A stretch of 64,000 nucleotides of DNA from assembly GCA_021325655.1 (NCBI GenBank), contig JAJPGT010000099.1:1-64000 (forward strand), written 5' to 3'. This document shows positions 43,530-53,955 of this stretch, in pieces. The stretch comes from Pseudomonadota bacterium (lineage in GTDB: Bacteria > Chloroflexota > UBA6077 > JAJPGT01). Both the position numbers and the translations under genes were made by a program. The notes below the pieces were generated by a model. It was not told the DNA's origin, ran no database searches, and was given only the letters and a program-made list of their open reading frames with translations. Within the stretch, counting starts at the first letter, position 1. Each line of letters opens with the position of its first letter.

Positions 43530-45083
43530 TCAGTGGTAGAAGTGGCGCTGGTGGGTGAAGAGCATCGCCAGCCCGTGGCGGTTGGCCGCCTTGATCACTT
43601 CCTGGTCGCGGATGCTGCCACCAGGCTGGATCACCGCGGTCACGCCCGCCTCGGCGGCGCGCTCGACACCGTCCGGGAAGGGGAAGAAGGCGTCGGAGGC
43701 CATGACGCTCCCCGCGGCGCGGGCGCCGGCCTTGCGCACCGCCAGGTCCACGCTGTCGACCCGGCTCATCTGCCCGGCGCCGACGCCCACCAGCGAGAGC
43801 CCCTTGGCGAGCACGATGGCGTTGGAGCGGACGTGCTTGACCGCGCGCCAGGCGAAGATCAGGCTGGTGAGCTCGGCCAGTGTCGGCTGGCGAACGGTCA
43901 CCACCTCGCGCTGCACCTTCGTCTCCGGGAGCAGGTCCCAGGTTTGCAGCAGCATCCCGCCGACGACCCGTTTCATGTCCAGGCCGAGCGGCTCCCGCTC
44001 GCCCTCCGCCAGCGGCGCAGGGATATGCCCGGTCGCCACCACACGCAGGTCGCGCTTCCGGCGCAGCACCTCGAGCGCTTCGTCGGTGTAGCCCGGGGCG
44101 ATGAGGTCCTCGAAGAATACCTGGGCGATCTCTTCGGCGAGCTCGCGGGTGACGATCCGGTTCACCCCCACCGCTCCGCCGAACGCCGACTGCGGATCGG
44201 TGGCGAGCGCCATCCGGTACGCCTCGACGATGGCGTCGTTGCAGGCCAGCCCGGCCGGGTTGCCGTGCTTGACGATGGCGACACAGGGAGCTGAGAAGTC
44301 GCCGACGACGCGCCAGGCCGCGTCCAGGTCCAGTGTGTTGTTGAAGGAGAGCTGCTTGCCGTGGAGCTGCTGGCCGCCGACGACGGCGGGCGGCGCGGGG
44401 CGGATCGACACGTCGGCGTAGAACGCGGCCTGCTGGTGCGGATTCTCGCCGTAGCGCAGCGGGCCGATCTTCCGCAACGCCAGGGTGAGCTCGTCCGGAA
44501 AGCGCTCTTCGTCGGCGCGCAGGTACTGGGCGACCACGGTGTCATACAGGGCGCAGTGCTGGAACGCCTTGGCGGCGAACCAGCGCCGGGTCTCCGCGCC
44601 CGGGCCACCTGGCTGCTGCAGCTCGCGCAGCGCCCGCGGGTAGTCGCGCGGATCGCTCACCACCAGGACCGAGAGGAAGTTCTTGGCGGCGGCGCGCAGG
44701 AGCGTCTGGCCGCCGATGTCGATCTGCTCCACCGCGGCCGCCAGGTCGGCCGCGCCACGCTGCACGGTCTCGATGAACGGGTAGAGGTTGGCAACAACGA
44801 CGTCGATCGCGCCGAAGCCGTGCTGGGCCAGCTCCGCCTCGTGCTGCGGGTTGTCGCGCACGGCGAGGATGCCAGCGTGGATCGCCGGGTGGAGGGTCTT
44901 CACCCGGCCGCCGAGGATCTCCGGAAACCCGGTCACCTCCTGCACGCTGCGCACCGGCAGCCCGGCCTCTCGCAGCAGCGCTTCCGTCCCGCCGGTGGAG
45001 ATCAGGTCAACGCCGAGGTCATGAAGCCCCCGAGCGAACTCGACCAGTCCACTCTTATCGTAGACGCTGATCACGGCGCGCAT
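43530..45083 (-). CDS. purH: Bifunctional AICAR formyltransferase/IMP cyclohydrolase
   Basis: 517 residues from ATG 45083, with AGAGGTG just upstream (GTG 45089 is also in frame). The N-terminal IMP cyclohydrolase domain begins [20 protein letters not shown] and has [16 protein letters not shown] and [16 protein letters not shown]. The C-terminal AICAR transformylase domain has the [12 protein letters not shown] motif and [11 protein letters not shown]. It catalyses the last two steps to IMP. It is last in the purine operon, 74 bp after purN. Confidence 0.95.
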   Translation of the reverse strand: MRAVISVYDKSGLVEFARGLHDLGVDLISTGGTEALLREAGLPVRSVQEVTGFPEILGGRVKTLHPAIHAGILAVRDNPQHEAELAQHGFGAIDVVVANLYPFIETVQRGAADLAAAVEQIDIGGQTLLRAAAKNFLSVLVVSDPRDYPRALRELQQPGGPGAETRRWFAAKAFQHCALYDTVVAQYLRADEERFPDELTLALRKIGPLRYGENPHQQAAFYADVSIRPAPPAVVGGQQLHGKQLSFNNTLDLDAAWRVVGDFSAPCVAIVKHGNPAGLACNDAIVEAYRMALATDPQSAFGGAVGVNRIVTRELAEEIAQVFFEDLIAPGYTDEALEVLRRKRDLRVVATGHIPAPLAEGEREPLGLDMKRVVGGMLLQTWDLLPETKVQREVVTVRQPTLAELTSLIFAWRAVKHVRSNAIVLAKGLSLVGVGAGQMSRVDSVDLAVRKAGARAAGSVMASDAFFPFPDGVERAAEAGVTAVIQPGGSIRDQEVIKAANRHGLAMLFTHQRHFYH

Positions 45084-45157
45084 GCCCACCTCTGTACCGT
45101 ATCGAGCTCAGGACGTGCACGGGCATTGTAGCGACAGGCGCCTCGCGCTCGCGCCCG

Positions 45158-45793
45158 TCAGGCCAGGGTTGTATCAAAGGAATTCACTATTCGCACCCGC
45201 CTCCCCTCGATCCGCAGCCTGCCCGCGGCAATCAAGGCCACGGCGTGTGGGAGCAGCCGGTGCTCTTCCGCCTGGATGCGAGCATGCAGCGACTCCACGG
45301 TGTCGTCGTCGCGCACCTCAACGCAGCGCTGCAGGATGATCGGACCCCGGTCGACCTCTTCGGTGACGAAGTGGATCGTGCAGCCACTGACCTTCACCCC
45401 GTACGCGAGCGCGTCCCGCACCGCGTGCATCCCTCCGCCGAACGCTGGTAGCAGCGAGGGGTGAGTATTGATGATCCGCCCGGCGAAGGCGCGGACGAAG
45501 GCCGGGACGAGCACTTCGTTGAAGCCGGCCAGCACGACCAGCTCGACCCGCGCCTGCTGCAGCGCGGCGGCGATGGCGGCATGCCGCGCCGCCCGATCGG
45601 GGAGGTCGGCCCGCGCGGCAACGAAGCACGGTACCCCATGGCGCGCCGCGCGCTCCAGCGCCGGAGCGGCGGGGTTGTTGCTCGCCACCAGTGCGACCGT
45701 CGCACATACCTCGCCGCGGTCGATCGCGTCTAGCAGCGCTTGCAGGTTCGTCCCCTGGCCGGAGACCAGCACACCCAGTCGGAGCGGTGTCAT
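45158..45793 (-). CDS. purN: Phosphoribosylglycinamide formyltransferase
   Basis: 211 residues; ATG 45793 overlaps the purM stop as ATGA. LGVLVSGQGTNLQALLDAI is the phosphate-binding start. LVVLAGFNEVLVPAFV, then IINTHPSLLPAFGG with the catalytic Asn/His, and GCTIHFVTEEVDRGPIILQ with the catalytic Asp are all present. It transfers the formyl group of 10-formyl-tetrahydrofolate to GAR (step 3 of purine synthesis). Confidence 0.95.
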   Translation of the reverse strand: MTPLRLGVLVSGQGTNLQALLDAIDRGEVCATVALVASNNPAAPALERAARHGVPCFVAARADLPDRAARHAAIAAALQQARVELVVLAGFNEVLVPAFVRAFAGRIINTHPSLLPAFGGGMHAVRDALAYGVKVSGCTIHFVTEEVDRGPIILQRCVEVRDDDTVESLHARIQAEEHRLLPHAVALIAAGRLRIEGRRVRIVNSFDTTLA

Positions 45794-46827
45794 GTCAGAC
45801 CGTCCCGCCCCCGGAAGCGGACGCCCGGGCCATTCTCCCGCGCGACGACGCGGCCGACCGGCAGCGCCTCGGGCACGAGCCGGCGGACACGCTCCCCCGC
45901 TTCTTGGGCGGTGACGAACACCCAGCCCAGGCCCAGATTGAACACCTGGACCATCTCCGCGTCCGCCACCTCGCCGCGCCGCTGGATCAGGTCGAAGATC
46001 GGCGGAACCGGCCAGCTCCCCCAGTCCAGCTCGACCGCGAGCGAGGGCGGGAGCGCGCGGGGGATGTTGCCCACCAGCCCGCCGCCGGTGATGTGGGCCA
46101 TCGCTCGGACGATCCCGGCCTCCAGCGCCGGCCGCATCGCCGGCAGGTAGCAGCGGTGTGGCTCCAGCAGCACCTCGCCCAGCGGCCGCTCCAGACCCCA
46201 GCCGCGCTGCTCCAGCGGCAGCCCGGCCAGCGCTCGTCGCGCCAGCGAGTAGCCGTTGGTGTGCAGCCCGCTGGAGACGAGCCCCCAGACCTGATCGCCC
46301 GCCCGGACGTTTCGGCCGTCCACGACACGGTCGCGGCGGACCACGCCGACGATGAACCCGGCCAGATCGTAGTCGCCCTCGGCGTACATGCCCGGCATCT
46401 CGGCCGTCTCGCCACCGATCAGCGCGCAGCCGTGCTGCCGGCACTCGAACGCCAGCCCCTCGACTACCTGAGCAACGACCTCGGGCTCCAGCCTGCCCAT
46501 CGCGATGTAGTCCAGGAAGAACAGCGGCGTCGCCCCAGCGGTCAGGATGTCGTTGACGCAGTGGGCGACGAGGTCGCGCCCGACCGTGGTGTGGCGCCTG
46601 AGCTGCACCGCCAGCTTCAGCTTGGTCCCCACCCCGTCGGCGCTGGCGACCAGCACCGGCTGCTCGAGCCCTTCGACGGAGAACAGCCCGCCGAAGGCGC
46701 CGAGGTCGGTGAGCACCCGTGGCCCGAACGTCGAGCGGGCGAGATCGCGGATCAGGTCCACCGCCCGCTCGCCGGCGGCAATGTCCACCCCGGCGCGGGC
46801 GTAGGCGGAGTCCGAGCGCTCAGCCAT
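45790..46827 (-). CDS. purM: Phosphoribosylformylglycinamidine cyclo-ligase (AIR synthetase)
   Basis: 345 residues; ATG 46827 shares one base with the purF stop (TGATG). Motifs are SAYARAGVDIAAGERAVDLI, VASADGVGTKLKLA, VAHCVNDILTAGATPLFFLD, LIGGETAEMPGMY, GLVSSGLHTNGYSLAR and AHITGGGLVGNIPRALP. The length and order match bacterial PurM. It forms AIR from FGAM using ATP (step 5). Confidence 0.96.
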   Translation of the reverse strand: MAERSDSAYARAGVDIAAGERAVDLIRDLARSTFGPRVLTDLGAFGGLFSVEGLEQPVLVASADGVGTKLKLAVQLRRHTTVGRDLVAHCVNDILTAGATPLFFLDYIAMGRLEPEVVAQVVEGLAFECRQHGCALIGGETAEMPGMYAEGDYDLAGFIVGVVRRDRVVDGRNVRAGDQVWGLVSSGLHTNGYSLARRALAGLPLEQRGWGLERPLGEVLLEPHRCYLPAMRPALEAGIVRAMAHITGGGLVGNIPRALPPSLAVELDWGSWPVPPIFDLIQRRGEVADAEMVQVFNLGLGWVFVTAQEAGERVRRLVPEALPVGRVVARENGPGVRFRGRDGLT

Positions 46828-48368
46828 CAGCGGTCGGCAGGCAGCAGATCAGTCAACGGAACCAGGGCCGGCGCGACGCGTGTCGTCCCACCAGTCGTGG
46901 CCGCTAGCCGCCGCTGGCTCGCCGCGCGCTCCAGCGCCAGCTTGTCGGCGTCGGGCTCTACTGGCAGCGGATAGCGGCCGTGGAAGCAGGCATTGCAGAG
47001 CATGGCCTCGGGCAGCCCGATCGCCTCGATCAAGCCTTCTAGGCTCAGGTAGCCCAGCGAGTCGGCGCCGATCGCGCGGCAGATTTCCGGCACGCTCAGC
47101 CGGTGGGCGATGAGCTGCTCGGTTTCGGCCGTGTCCACCCCCAGGTAGCAGGCGAACTTCATCGGCGGGGAGGTGATGCGCATGTGCACCTCGCGGGCGC
47201 CGGCCTTGCGCAGCAGCTCGATCACACGCGGGGTGGTGGTGCCGCGGACGATGCTGTCGTCCACCAGCACGACCCGCTTGCCGGCGAGCACCTCCGGCAG
47301 CGGGTTGAACTTGAGCGCGACACTCCCGGAGCGCAGCTTCTGGCTCGGCTGGATAAAGGTACGGCCGATGTAGCGGTTCTTGACCAGCCCCTCTTCGTAG
47401 GGAATCCCAGATGCCTTGGCGTAGCCGACCGCCGCCGGCGTCGCGGCGTCGGGCACGGGCATCACCATGTCGGCGTCGGCTGGGTGCTCGCGGGCCAGGA
47501 TCGCCCCCATCCGCTGCCGCACCTGGTAGACCAGCCGGCCGTCGATACGGCTGTCCGGCCGGGCGAAGTAGATGTGCTCGAAAGTGCAGAGCGCCCGCCG
47601 TCCTTCGGATGGCAGCCGGTCGCTGCGGACGCCCTCAGCGTTGATCGTCAGCAGCTCCGCCGGACTGACCTCGCGGATGAACTGGGCGCCAACGGTATCG
47701 AGCGCACACGATTCGGAGGCAACCACCCAGCCGCGGCCGTCCAGCCGACCCAGGCAGAGCGGACGGATGCCGAGCGGATCGCGCGCCGCGAACAGCGTGT
47801 CTCCGGTCAGCAGCACCAGCGAGAAGGCCCCTTGCAGCCGAGGGAGCACGTTCAGGATACGCTCGCGCCAGGTCGGGGCGGGGTCGAGCGCGCACAGTAG
47901 CGCGATCAGCTCACTGTCGGTACTGCCATAAGGGCGGATGTCGCGCTCCGCCAGCTCGGCCCGCAGCGCCTGGGTATTGGTCAGGTTCCCGTTGTGGCCC
48001 AGCGCCAGCGCCCCCAGCTCGCACTCCACCCGGATCGGCTGGGCATTGACCACGCGGGTGGAGCCGGTGGTGCTGTAGCGAGTGTGGCCGATGGCGAGGT
48101 ATCCGGGCAGGCGGCGCAGATCGGCCTCCGCGAACACCTGTGACACCAGCCCCATGTCGGTGTGGACCGCCACCCGCCGGCCGTCGGCGGCGGCGATGCC
48201 GGCGCTCTCCTGGCCGCGATGCTGCAGCGAGTAGAGCCCGAAGAAGGTCAGCCGCGCCGCCTCCTCGCCCGGCGCGTACAGCCCGATCACCCCGCACGCC
48301 TCGTGCAACGCATCGGAGTCTGGTGATGTCCAGACCCGTGGATCAGCCGAATGCTCGATCGAGCCCAT
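46827..48368 (-). CDS. purF: Amidophosphoribosyltransferase
   Basis: 513 residues. A 24-residue propeptide precedes the nucleophile Cys25 (EACGVIGLY), as in B. subtilis PurF. The glutaminase domain has [10 protein letters not shown] and [10 protein letters not shown]. The PRTase domain has [14 protein letters not shown]. Four Cys in the expected regions ([20 protein letters not shown]) suggest a [4Fe-4S] cluster of the B. subtilis type. It commits PRPP to purine synthesis. It overlaps the purL end by 26 bp. Confidence 0.96.
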   Translation of the reverse strand: MGSIEHSADPRVWTSPDSDALHEACGVIGLYAPGEEAARLTFFGLYSLQHRGQESAGIAAADGRRVAVHTDMGLVSQVFAEADLRRLPGYLAIGHTRYSTTGSTRVVNAQPIRVECELGALALGHNGNLTNTQALRAELAERDIRPYGSTDSELIALLCALDPAPTWRERILNVLPRLQGAFSLVLLTGDTLFAARDPLGIRPLCLGRLDGRGWVVASESCALDTVGAQFIREVSPAELLTINAEGVRSDRLPSEGRRALCTFEHIYFARPDSRIDGRLVYQVRQRMGAILAREHPADADMVMPVPDAATPAAVGYAKASGIPYEEGLVKNRYIGRTFIQPSQKLRSGSVALKFNPLPEVLAGKRVVLVDDSIVRGTTTPRVIELLRKAGAREVHMRITSPPMKFACYLGVDTAETEQLIAHRLSVPEICRAIGADSLGYLSLEGLIEAIGLPEAMLCNACFHGRYPLPVEPDADKLALERAASQRRLAATTGGTTRVAPALVPLTDLLPADR

Positions 48369-50559
48369 GCGCCCACACCTCCTTCAGCCGCCCGAGCGGC
48401 AGCGCCAGCCGGTTGCCCCAGCGCAGCGCAGCGCCGGCCACCCGGCCGATGCGCTGCGCCGGAACGTTCAGCGCCCGCGCCGTCGCCAGCACCTCGGGCT
48501 CATCCTCCGGTCGGCACGACACCACGATCCGCGACTGCCCCTCGCCGAACAGCGCCGCGTCCAGCCTCCCACCGGCGTCGTCCACCAGCCGCTCCAGCGC
48601 CGTGGGTGATCCCTCGAATCCAAGCCCGCCGGCGAGGCAGCACTCGGCCAGTGCAATCGCCAGCCCGCCATCCGCGCAATCCTGCGCCGAGGCGATCAGC
48701 CGCGCGCCCGCCAGCGACACCACCAGCCGCTGCACCGCCCGTTCCAGCGCCAGGTCGAGCGGCGGCGGCGGCCCCGCCTCCGAGCCGACGATCACGCTGA
48801 GGTACTCGCTGCACCCGAGGTGCCCGCCGCTGGGCCCGAGCAGCAGCACGACCTCGCCCACGCGCTGGAACCCAACCGGAACCGCGGCACTCACCTCGCG
48901 CAGCAGCCCGACGACGCCGACAATCGGCGTTGGGTAGATCGCGCTGCCGTTCGACTCGTTGTACAGGCTCACGTTCCCGCTGACGACCGGGATGCCGAGC
49001 GCCCGGCAGGCATCGGCGATCCCCTCGATGCCCGCCCTCAGCGCTCCGTACACCTCCGGCCGCTCCGGGTTGCCGTAGTTCAAGCAGTCGGTGAGCGCCA
49101 CCGGCTCCGCCCCGGTGCAGGCGACGTTGCGCGCCGCCTCGGCGACGGCGAGCTGCGCCCCCAGCCGGGGATCCGCCCGGCAGTAGCGGCCGTTGCCGTC
49201 CGTGCTCAGCGCCAGGCCTTTGCGCGTTCCGCGTACTCGGAGCACCGCCGCCCCGACCCCCGGTGGGATCACGGTATTCGCCTGCACGGTGTGGTCGTAG
49301 CGGCGATAGATCGCCCGGCGGCTGCAGAGGTTCGGAGAGCCGAGCAGCCGCAGCAGCGCCTCCGCGGGATCAACTGCTCCTGGCTCTGGGAGATCGGCCT
49401 CCTCGAGCCGCGGCCAGGGGCGGAACGTGGCCTCGCGGAGGTAAGTCGGGACGTCGTCCGTCAGCAGCGGGATCGGCAGACAGGCAACCTGGCGCGCGCC
49501 GTCGCGGACACGGATCAGCCCGTCGTCGGTGATCCGGCCGACGACGTCTGAGTGCAGCTCCCAGCGGGCGAAGTGGGCCCGGACCCGCTCGACGTGCTCT
49601 GGCGCGACGACGACCAGCATCCGCTCCTGGGATTCGGACAGCATCACCTCGTAGGGCGTCATCCCGTGCTCGCGGCGGCTGACGCGGGCGACGTCGAGCT
49701 CGATCCCACGGCCACCCCGCGCCGCCAGCTCGACTGAGGAGCTGGTGAGCCCGGCCGCGCCCAGATCCTGCATCGCGGCCACCACCCCGCTGTCGATCAG
49801 CTCCAGGCAAGCCTCTAGCAGCAGCTTCTCCAGGAATGGGTTGCCCACCTGGACCGCCGGGCGCCGCTCGGCGCTCCGCTCGTCCAGCTCCGCCGAGGCG
49901 AACGTCGCCCCCTGGATCCCGTCGCGGCCGGTGTCCGCGCCAACCAGAACGACCACGTGCCCCACCTCGCTCGCCCGCGCCCGCACGAGCATGCCACGCC
50001 GGGCCAGCCCGACGCAGAGCACGTTCACCAGCGGGTTCTCGGTGTAGCTCGGGTGGAAGACCACCTCGCCGCCCACGGTGGGGACACCGATGCAATTGCC
50101 ATAGCCGGCGATGCCGGCGACGACGCCGGACAGCAGGAACCGCCCCCGGCCGCTCTCGGGCGGGCCGAAGCGGAGCGAGTCGAGCAGCGCGAGCGGCCGC
50201 GCCCCCATGGTGAAGATGTCGCGCACGATCCCACCGACGCCTGTGGCCGCCCCCTGGTACGGCTCGATCGCACTTGGGTGGTTGTGCGACTCCATCTTCA
50301 GGACGACCACCAGCCCGTCGCCGATGTCCACCGCGCCAGCGTTCTCGCCCGGCCCCTGGACCACCCGCGGCCCGCGCGTCGGGAGCAGCTTCAGCAGCGG
50401 CCGAGTATGCTTGTAGCCGCAGTGCTCGCTCCACATCGCCCCGATCATCCCGAGCTCCACCTCGTTCGGCTCGCGCCCGAGCCGCTCCAGCACTCGTTGG
50501 TACTCGGACGGGGTGAGCCCGACGTGCTCGGGCGCGAGGCGGCTAGCGACGACCGACAT
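48343..50559 (-). CDS. purL: Phosphoribosylformylglycinamidine synthase subunit II (small PurL)
   Basis: 738 residues, the small PurL that works with PurQ and PurS. Motifs are [90 protein letters not shown], and [17 protein letters not shown] with SGNVSLYNE in the second half. It uses ATP and ammonia delivered by PurQ to convert FGAR to FGAM. It begins 17 bp inside purQ. Confidence 0.96.
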   Translation of the reverse strand: MSVVASRLAPEHVGLTPSEYQRVLERLGREPNEVELGMIGAMWSEHCGYKHTRPLLKLLPTRGPRVVQGPGENAGAVDIGDGLVVVLKMESHNHPSAIEPYQGAATGVGGIVRDIFTMGARPLALLDSLRFGPPESGRGRFLLSGVVAGIAGYGNCIGVPTVGGEVVFHPSYTENPLVNVLCVGLARRGMLVRARASEVGHVVVLVGADTGRDGIQGATFASAELDERSAERRPAVQVGNPFLEKLLLEACLELIDSGVVAAMQDLGAAGLTSSSVELAARGGRGIELDVARVSRREHGMTPYEVMLSESQERMLVVVAPEHVERVRAHFARWELHSDVVGRITDDGLIRVRDGARQVACLPIPLLTDDVPTYLREATFRPWPRLEEADLPEPGAVDPAEALLRLLGSPNLCSRRAIYRRYDHTVQANTVIPPGVGAAVLRVRGTRKGLALSTDGNGRYCRADPRLGAQLAVAEAARNVACTGAEPVALTDCLNYGNPERPEVYGALRAGIEGIADACRALGIPVVSGNVSLYNESNGSAIYPTPIVGVVGLLREVSAAVPVGFQRVGEVVLLLGPSGGHLGCSEYLSVIVGSEAGPPPPLDLALERAVQRLVVSLAGARLIASAQDCADGGLAIALAECCLAGGLGFEGSPTALERLVDDAGGRLDAALFGEGQSRIVVSCRPEDEPEVLATARALNVPAQRIGRVAGAALRWGNRLALPLGRLKEVWAHGLDRAFG

Positions 50560-51247
50560 GCGCCAGGGAGCGGATGAGGGACTGGAACAGCAGCCGGCCG
50601 TCGGCGCTGCCCAGCTCGGCCTCGCTGGCCCGCTCGGGATGTGGCATCAGCCCGAAGACGTTGCCCGCTTCATTGACCAGGCCGGCGATAGCGTGGCTGG
50701 AGCCGTTCGGGTTGGCAGCAGGGTCCAGCCGCCCCGCGGCGTCGCAGTAGCGCAGCAGCACCTGCCGCCGTGCCTCCAGGCGCGCTAGCTCGTCCGGCGG
50801 ACAGAAGTAGTTCCCCTCGCCGTGGGCGATCGGCAGCCGCAGCACCTGCCCCTCCTGGCAGGCCGCGGTGAACCGCGAGTCGCTCCGCTCGACCCGGGTC
50901 CACACCCAGTCGCAGACGAAGGACAGCCCGGCGTTGGGCAGCATCGCGCCCGGCAGCAGACCCGCCTCGAGCAGCACCTGGAAGCCATTGCAGATCCCGA
51001 GCACCGGCCGGTCGGACCGGGCAAACCGCTCGACCGCGGCCATCACTGGGGAGAAACGGGCGATCGCCCCGGCCCGCAGGTGATCACCGTGCGCGAAACC
51101 ACCCGGCAGGATCAGGCAGTCGTAGCCGGACAGGTCGGTGTCCTCGTGCCAGATCGGCTCGGCGCGCTGGCCAAGCACATCTGTGAGCACGAACAGCGTC
51201 TCCCGGTCGCAGTTCGTGCCCGGGAACACGACCACGCCAAACCTCAC
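50543..51247 (-). CDS. purQ: Phosphoribosylformylglycinamidine synthase subunit I, glutaminase
   Basis: 234 residues from GTG 51247 with AGGAG seven bases upstream. It is a class I glutamine amidotransferase: [33 protein letters not shown], the nucleophile Cys in [20 protein letters not shown], and the His/Glu pair in [12 protein letters not shown]. It supplies ammonia to PurL. First visible gene of the operon; no purS is recognisable between it and the divergent regulator. Confidence 0.93.
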   Translation of the reverse strand: MRFGVVVFPGTNCDRETLFVLTDVLGQRAEPIWHEDTDLSGYDCLILPGGFAHGDHLRAGAIARFSPVMAAVERFARSDRPVLGICNGFQVLLEAGLLPGAMLPNAGLSFVCDWVWTRVERSDSRFTAACQEGQVLRLPIAHGEGNYFCPPDELARLEARRQVLLRYCDAAGRLDPAANPNGSSHAIAGLVNEAGNVFGLMPHPERASEAELGSADGRLLFQSLIRSLAHVGRR

Positions 51248-51570
51248 CTTTCGGCTCCTGCTCCCCTGCCGCGCCAGTGGCGGCGCCACGCTCCAGATCA
51301 GTGTAAGCGGCTCGGCCGCCGGTGGCGTCCGGCCCCCGATACCAGGGGTGTCACACAGTGCCCGCTGGTAGCGGAGATAGCATTCTACCAGGCGCGGCTC
51401 GGCGCAAGCCGCGAACACGACGGGCGCCCGATTTGGCACCTCTGTGAGACGAATGCTCCTCTGCCCGGTCACAAGAGGTAGGCTATAATGGGGCCGGCGC
51501 CCTGGGAGCAAGGCTCCGCTTCGCTCAATACGAACCTCGCGCCCGCTCGCGGCCCTTCAGGAGAGATTCG
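51248..51570. other. Divergent regulatory region between purQ and the NtrC-like gene (323 bp)
   Basis: No gene is visible. It must hold both divergent promoters. A perfect TATAAT on the plus strand (51484-51489) and a TAGAAT on the minus strand (51387-51382) are the best -10 candidates. No known purine, ZTP or other riboswitch pattern is seen in the ~200 bases before purQ. Confidence 0.5.
51484..51489 (+). promoter_or_regulatory. Consensus -10 element before the NtrC-like gene
   Basis: TATAAT lies 81 bases before the TTG start. No good -35 is seen at 16-18 bases upstream, so an activator or extended contacts may be needed. Confidence 0.4.
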
Positions 51571-52980
51571 TTGGACAAGAAGCGCACCATCTTGGTAGCC
51601 GATGACGACCAGTCGATCCGCGCGATGCTGCGCGATCTCCTGACCGGAGAGGGCTGGGAGGTCCGGGAGGCCAAGACCGGAACCGAAGTGCTGCGCGCCG
51701 TTGCCGACGAGGACAACCAGCCCGACCTGGTCATTATGGACGTGCGGATGCCGCAGCCGGATGGGCTGGAGGTACTGCGGCGGATGAGCGATCTGGACAA
51801 CCCGCCCGGCGTCATCGTCATGACCGGCTTCGGCACCTCCCAGATCGCAATCGAGGCGATGAAGAGCGGCGCCTACGACTACCTGACCAAGCCGTTCGCG
51901 ATCGATGATGTTCTGCTGACCATCCAGCGGTACTTCGAGCACAGCGACCTCGTCAACGAGGTCAAGCTGCAGCGCAAACAGAGCAAGACCGATCCATCGG
52001 AGCGGATCGTCGGGCGCAGCCCGGCGATGCTGCAGGTGTTCAAGACGGTGGGCAAGGTGGCGGACAGCGACTGGACCGTGCTGGTGACCGGCGAGACCGG
52101 AACCGGCAAGGAGCTGGTTGCGGAAGTCATCCACGAGAACTCCTCCCGGCGCCGTGGCCCGCTGGTCAAGGTGAACTGCGCCGCACTGCCGGAAACCCTG
52201 TTGGAGAGCGAGCTGTTCGGCCACGAGAAGGGCTCGTTCACCAGCGCGGTGGCCCAGCGCAAGGGCCGCTTCGAGCTAGCCCACGGCGGGACGATCTTCC
52301 TGGATGAGATCGGCGAGATCACGCTTGGGATGCAGAAGAAGCTGCTCCGCGTGCTCCAGGAGAAGGAGTTCGAGCGGGTAGGCGGGACCGAGACCGTAAA
52401 GGTGAATGTCCGGGTCATTGCCGCCACAAACAAGGATCTCTCCCGCGAAGTCGCCGAGGGACGCTTCCGTGAAGACCTCTACTACCGCCTGAACGTCATC
52501 ACCATCGACATGCCGCCGCTGCGTGAGCGCGGGGACGACATCATCCTGCTGACCGAGCACTTCCTGGATAAGCACCGCTTCTCCCCCGGCGCCCCGCCGG
52601 CCCGAATCTCCGAGGAGGCGATGGCGCGACTGGTGGCGCACGACTGGCCGGGCAACGTCCGCGAGCTGGAGCACACGATCCAGCGCGCGGTGGTGCTGTC
52701 CAGGGGCAAGGTCATTACCCCGGAGCACCTGGTGCTCACGCCCAGTATCGATGAGGCGGCGGGCCGCCCCGAGGAGCGGCGGCTGAGCGAAGCCACAGAG
52801 GCGCTGGCGCGGGGGTTGACCTTCGCCGAGGCCGTGGCCGAGTTCGAGCGCGAGCTGGTGGCCGAGGCTGTGCGCCGGGCCAACGGCGATGAAGCTGCCG
52901 CTGCTGCCGCGCTCGGAATAGATCTTGCGACCCTGCGTGCTCGGCTCGCACCTGCGCCAGCCGGTGCATCGGGACGCTAG
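51571..52980 (+). CDS. NtrC-like response regulator with degenerate GAFTGA motif
   Basis: 469 residues from TTG 51571 with AGGAGAG upstream. The receiver domain (1-125) has DDD at 11-13, the phosphoacceptor Asp57 (VIMDVRMP) and Lys108. The AAA+ domain (~145-380) has Walker A GETGTGK (174-180) and Walker B TIFLDE (241-246). The sigma-54 contact loop, normally GAFTGA, is GSFTSA (221-226). A Fis-type helix-turn-helix lies at the end (VRRANGDEAAAAAALGIDLA). It activates transcription by family, but the altered loop questions sigma-54 dependence. No kinase is adjacent. Confidence 0.88.
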   Translation: MDKKRTILVADDDQSIRAMLRDLLTGEGWEVREAKTGTEVLRAVADEDNQPDLVIMDVRMPQPDGLEVLRRMSDLDNPPGVIVMTGFGTSQIAIEAMKSGAYDYLTKPFAIDDVLLTIQRYFEHSDLVNEVKLQRKQSKTDPSERIVGRSPAMLQVFKTVGKVADSDWTVLVTGETGTGKELVAEVIHENSSRRRGPLVKVNCAALPETLLESELFGHEKGSFTSAVAQRKGRFELAHGGTIFLDEIGEITLGMQKKLLRVLQEKEFERVGGTETVKVNVRVIAATNKDLSREVAEGRFREDLYYRLNVITIDMPPLRERGDDIILLTEHFLDKHRFSPGAPPARISEEAMARLVAHDWPGNVRELEHTIQRAVVLSRGKVITPEHLVLTPSIDEAAGRPEERRLSEATEALARGLTFAEAVAEFERELVAEAVRRANGDEAAAAAALGIDLATLRARLAPAPAGASGR

Positions 52981-53061
52981 CGGAGCCCCCCAAAAACGAC
53001 GAGCCGCGGCGCATCCGGCGGCTATACTCACCCTGGCTGGCTTGGAAGTTCTGGAGGTTAG

Positions 53062-53730
53062 ATGAGCACAGTCGATGATCGCGCCCAGACGGCCCCGGTG
53101 CCCGCTGTCGACAGTGCTCGCGCCGAGCCCTCCAAGCTGCGCTCGGCGCTCGCAGAGATTCTCCAGACCGTCATTTTGACGCTGGTCATCTTCTTTCTCG
53201 TCCGCTCTGTGGTGCAGAACTTCCGGGTGGAGGGCGCGAGCATGGAGCCGACACTCCACACCGGCGAGTATCTGCTGATCAACAAGGCGGTGTACTTCCG
53301 GGCCGATGGGACGCCGCTCGAGGCGCTGGTCCCGGCCGATCCCACCCACCCTCAGGGGCCGCACTTCCTGTTCAGCAGCCCTCAGCGCGGCGACATCATT
53401 GTGTTCGAGGCGCCGGGCGGTACGGATCGAGACTTTATCAAGCGCGTGATCGGTCTGCCCGGCGAAGAGGTCAAAATCGTCCACGGCAAGGTGTACATCA
53501 ACGGCCAGCCACTGAATGAACCCTACCTGGTACACCTCGCCACCTACGACCTGGAGCCGCGACGAGTTCCTGAAGGCAACTACTTCGTGCTGGGCGACAA
53601 CCGCCCCAACAGCAGCGACTCGCACCTCGGCTGGTACGTACCGGTCTCCAGCATCATCGGCAAGGCCTGGTTCTCGTACTGGCCGCCGGCCACCTGGGGT
53701 CCGGTCGAGCACTCGGACGTCAGCCAGTAG
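53062..53730 (+). CDS. lepB: Signal peptidase I
   Basis: 222 residues behind GGAGGTTAG. After a ~28-residue polar N-terminus comes one membrane anchor (ILQTVILTLVIFFLVRSVV). Box B then holds the catalytic Ser60 (GASMEPTL), box C RGDIIVF, box D the general base Lys127 (DFIKRVIGLPGE), and box E GDNRPNSSDSHLG. It cleaves signal peptides outside the membrane, and several secreted proteins in this window (7114, 27297, 53956) would be substrates. Confidence 0.95.
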   Translation: MSTVDDRAQTAPVPAVDSARAEPSKLRSALAEILQTVILTLVIFFLVRSVVQNFRVEGASMEPTLHTGEYLLINKAVYFRADGTPLEALVPADPTHPQGPHFLFSSPQRGDIIVFEAPGGTDRDFIKRVIGLPGEEVKIVHGKVYINGQPLNEPYLVHLATYDLEPRRVPEGNYFVLGDNRPNSSDSHLGWYVPVSSIIGKAWFSYWPPATWGPVEHSDVSQ

Positions 53731-53955
53731 CTCCCGCCAGTAAGACCACCACCTGACGGCCTGTGCCAGGGCCGCTCTGCGCGCCTGCCGCGGGGTTGTT
53801 GGCGGCCGCTGAACTGCCCTGCCCGACTGTGCCGGCTCCGGGCCTTAATGCCGACTTAACCTCTGGTCGCTACGGTGGCGCTGCACGCGCGCCGGGTCGC
53901 CCGCTGCTGCGCGCCCGCTTCGCGAATGTGCCGATGACGGGGAGGGTACAGACCT

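Noticed and set aside
51248..51480. Possible purine, ZTP or preQ1 riboswitch upstream of purQ
   Set aside because: None of the conserved core sequences or pseudoknot elements could be found.
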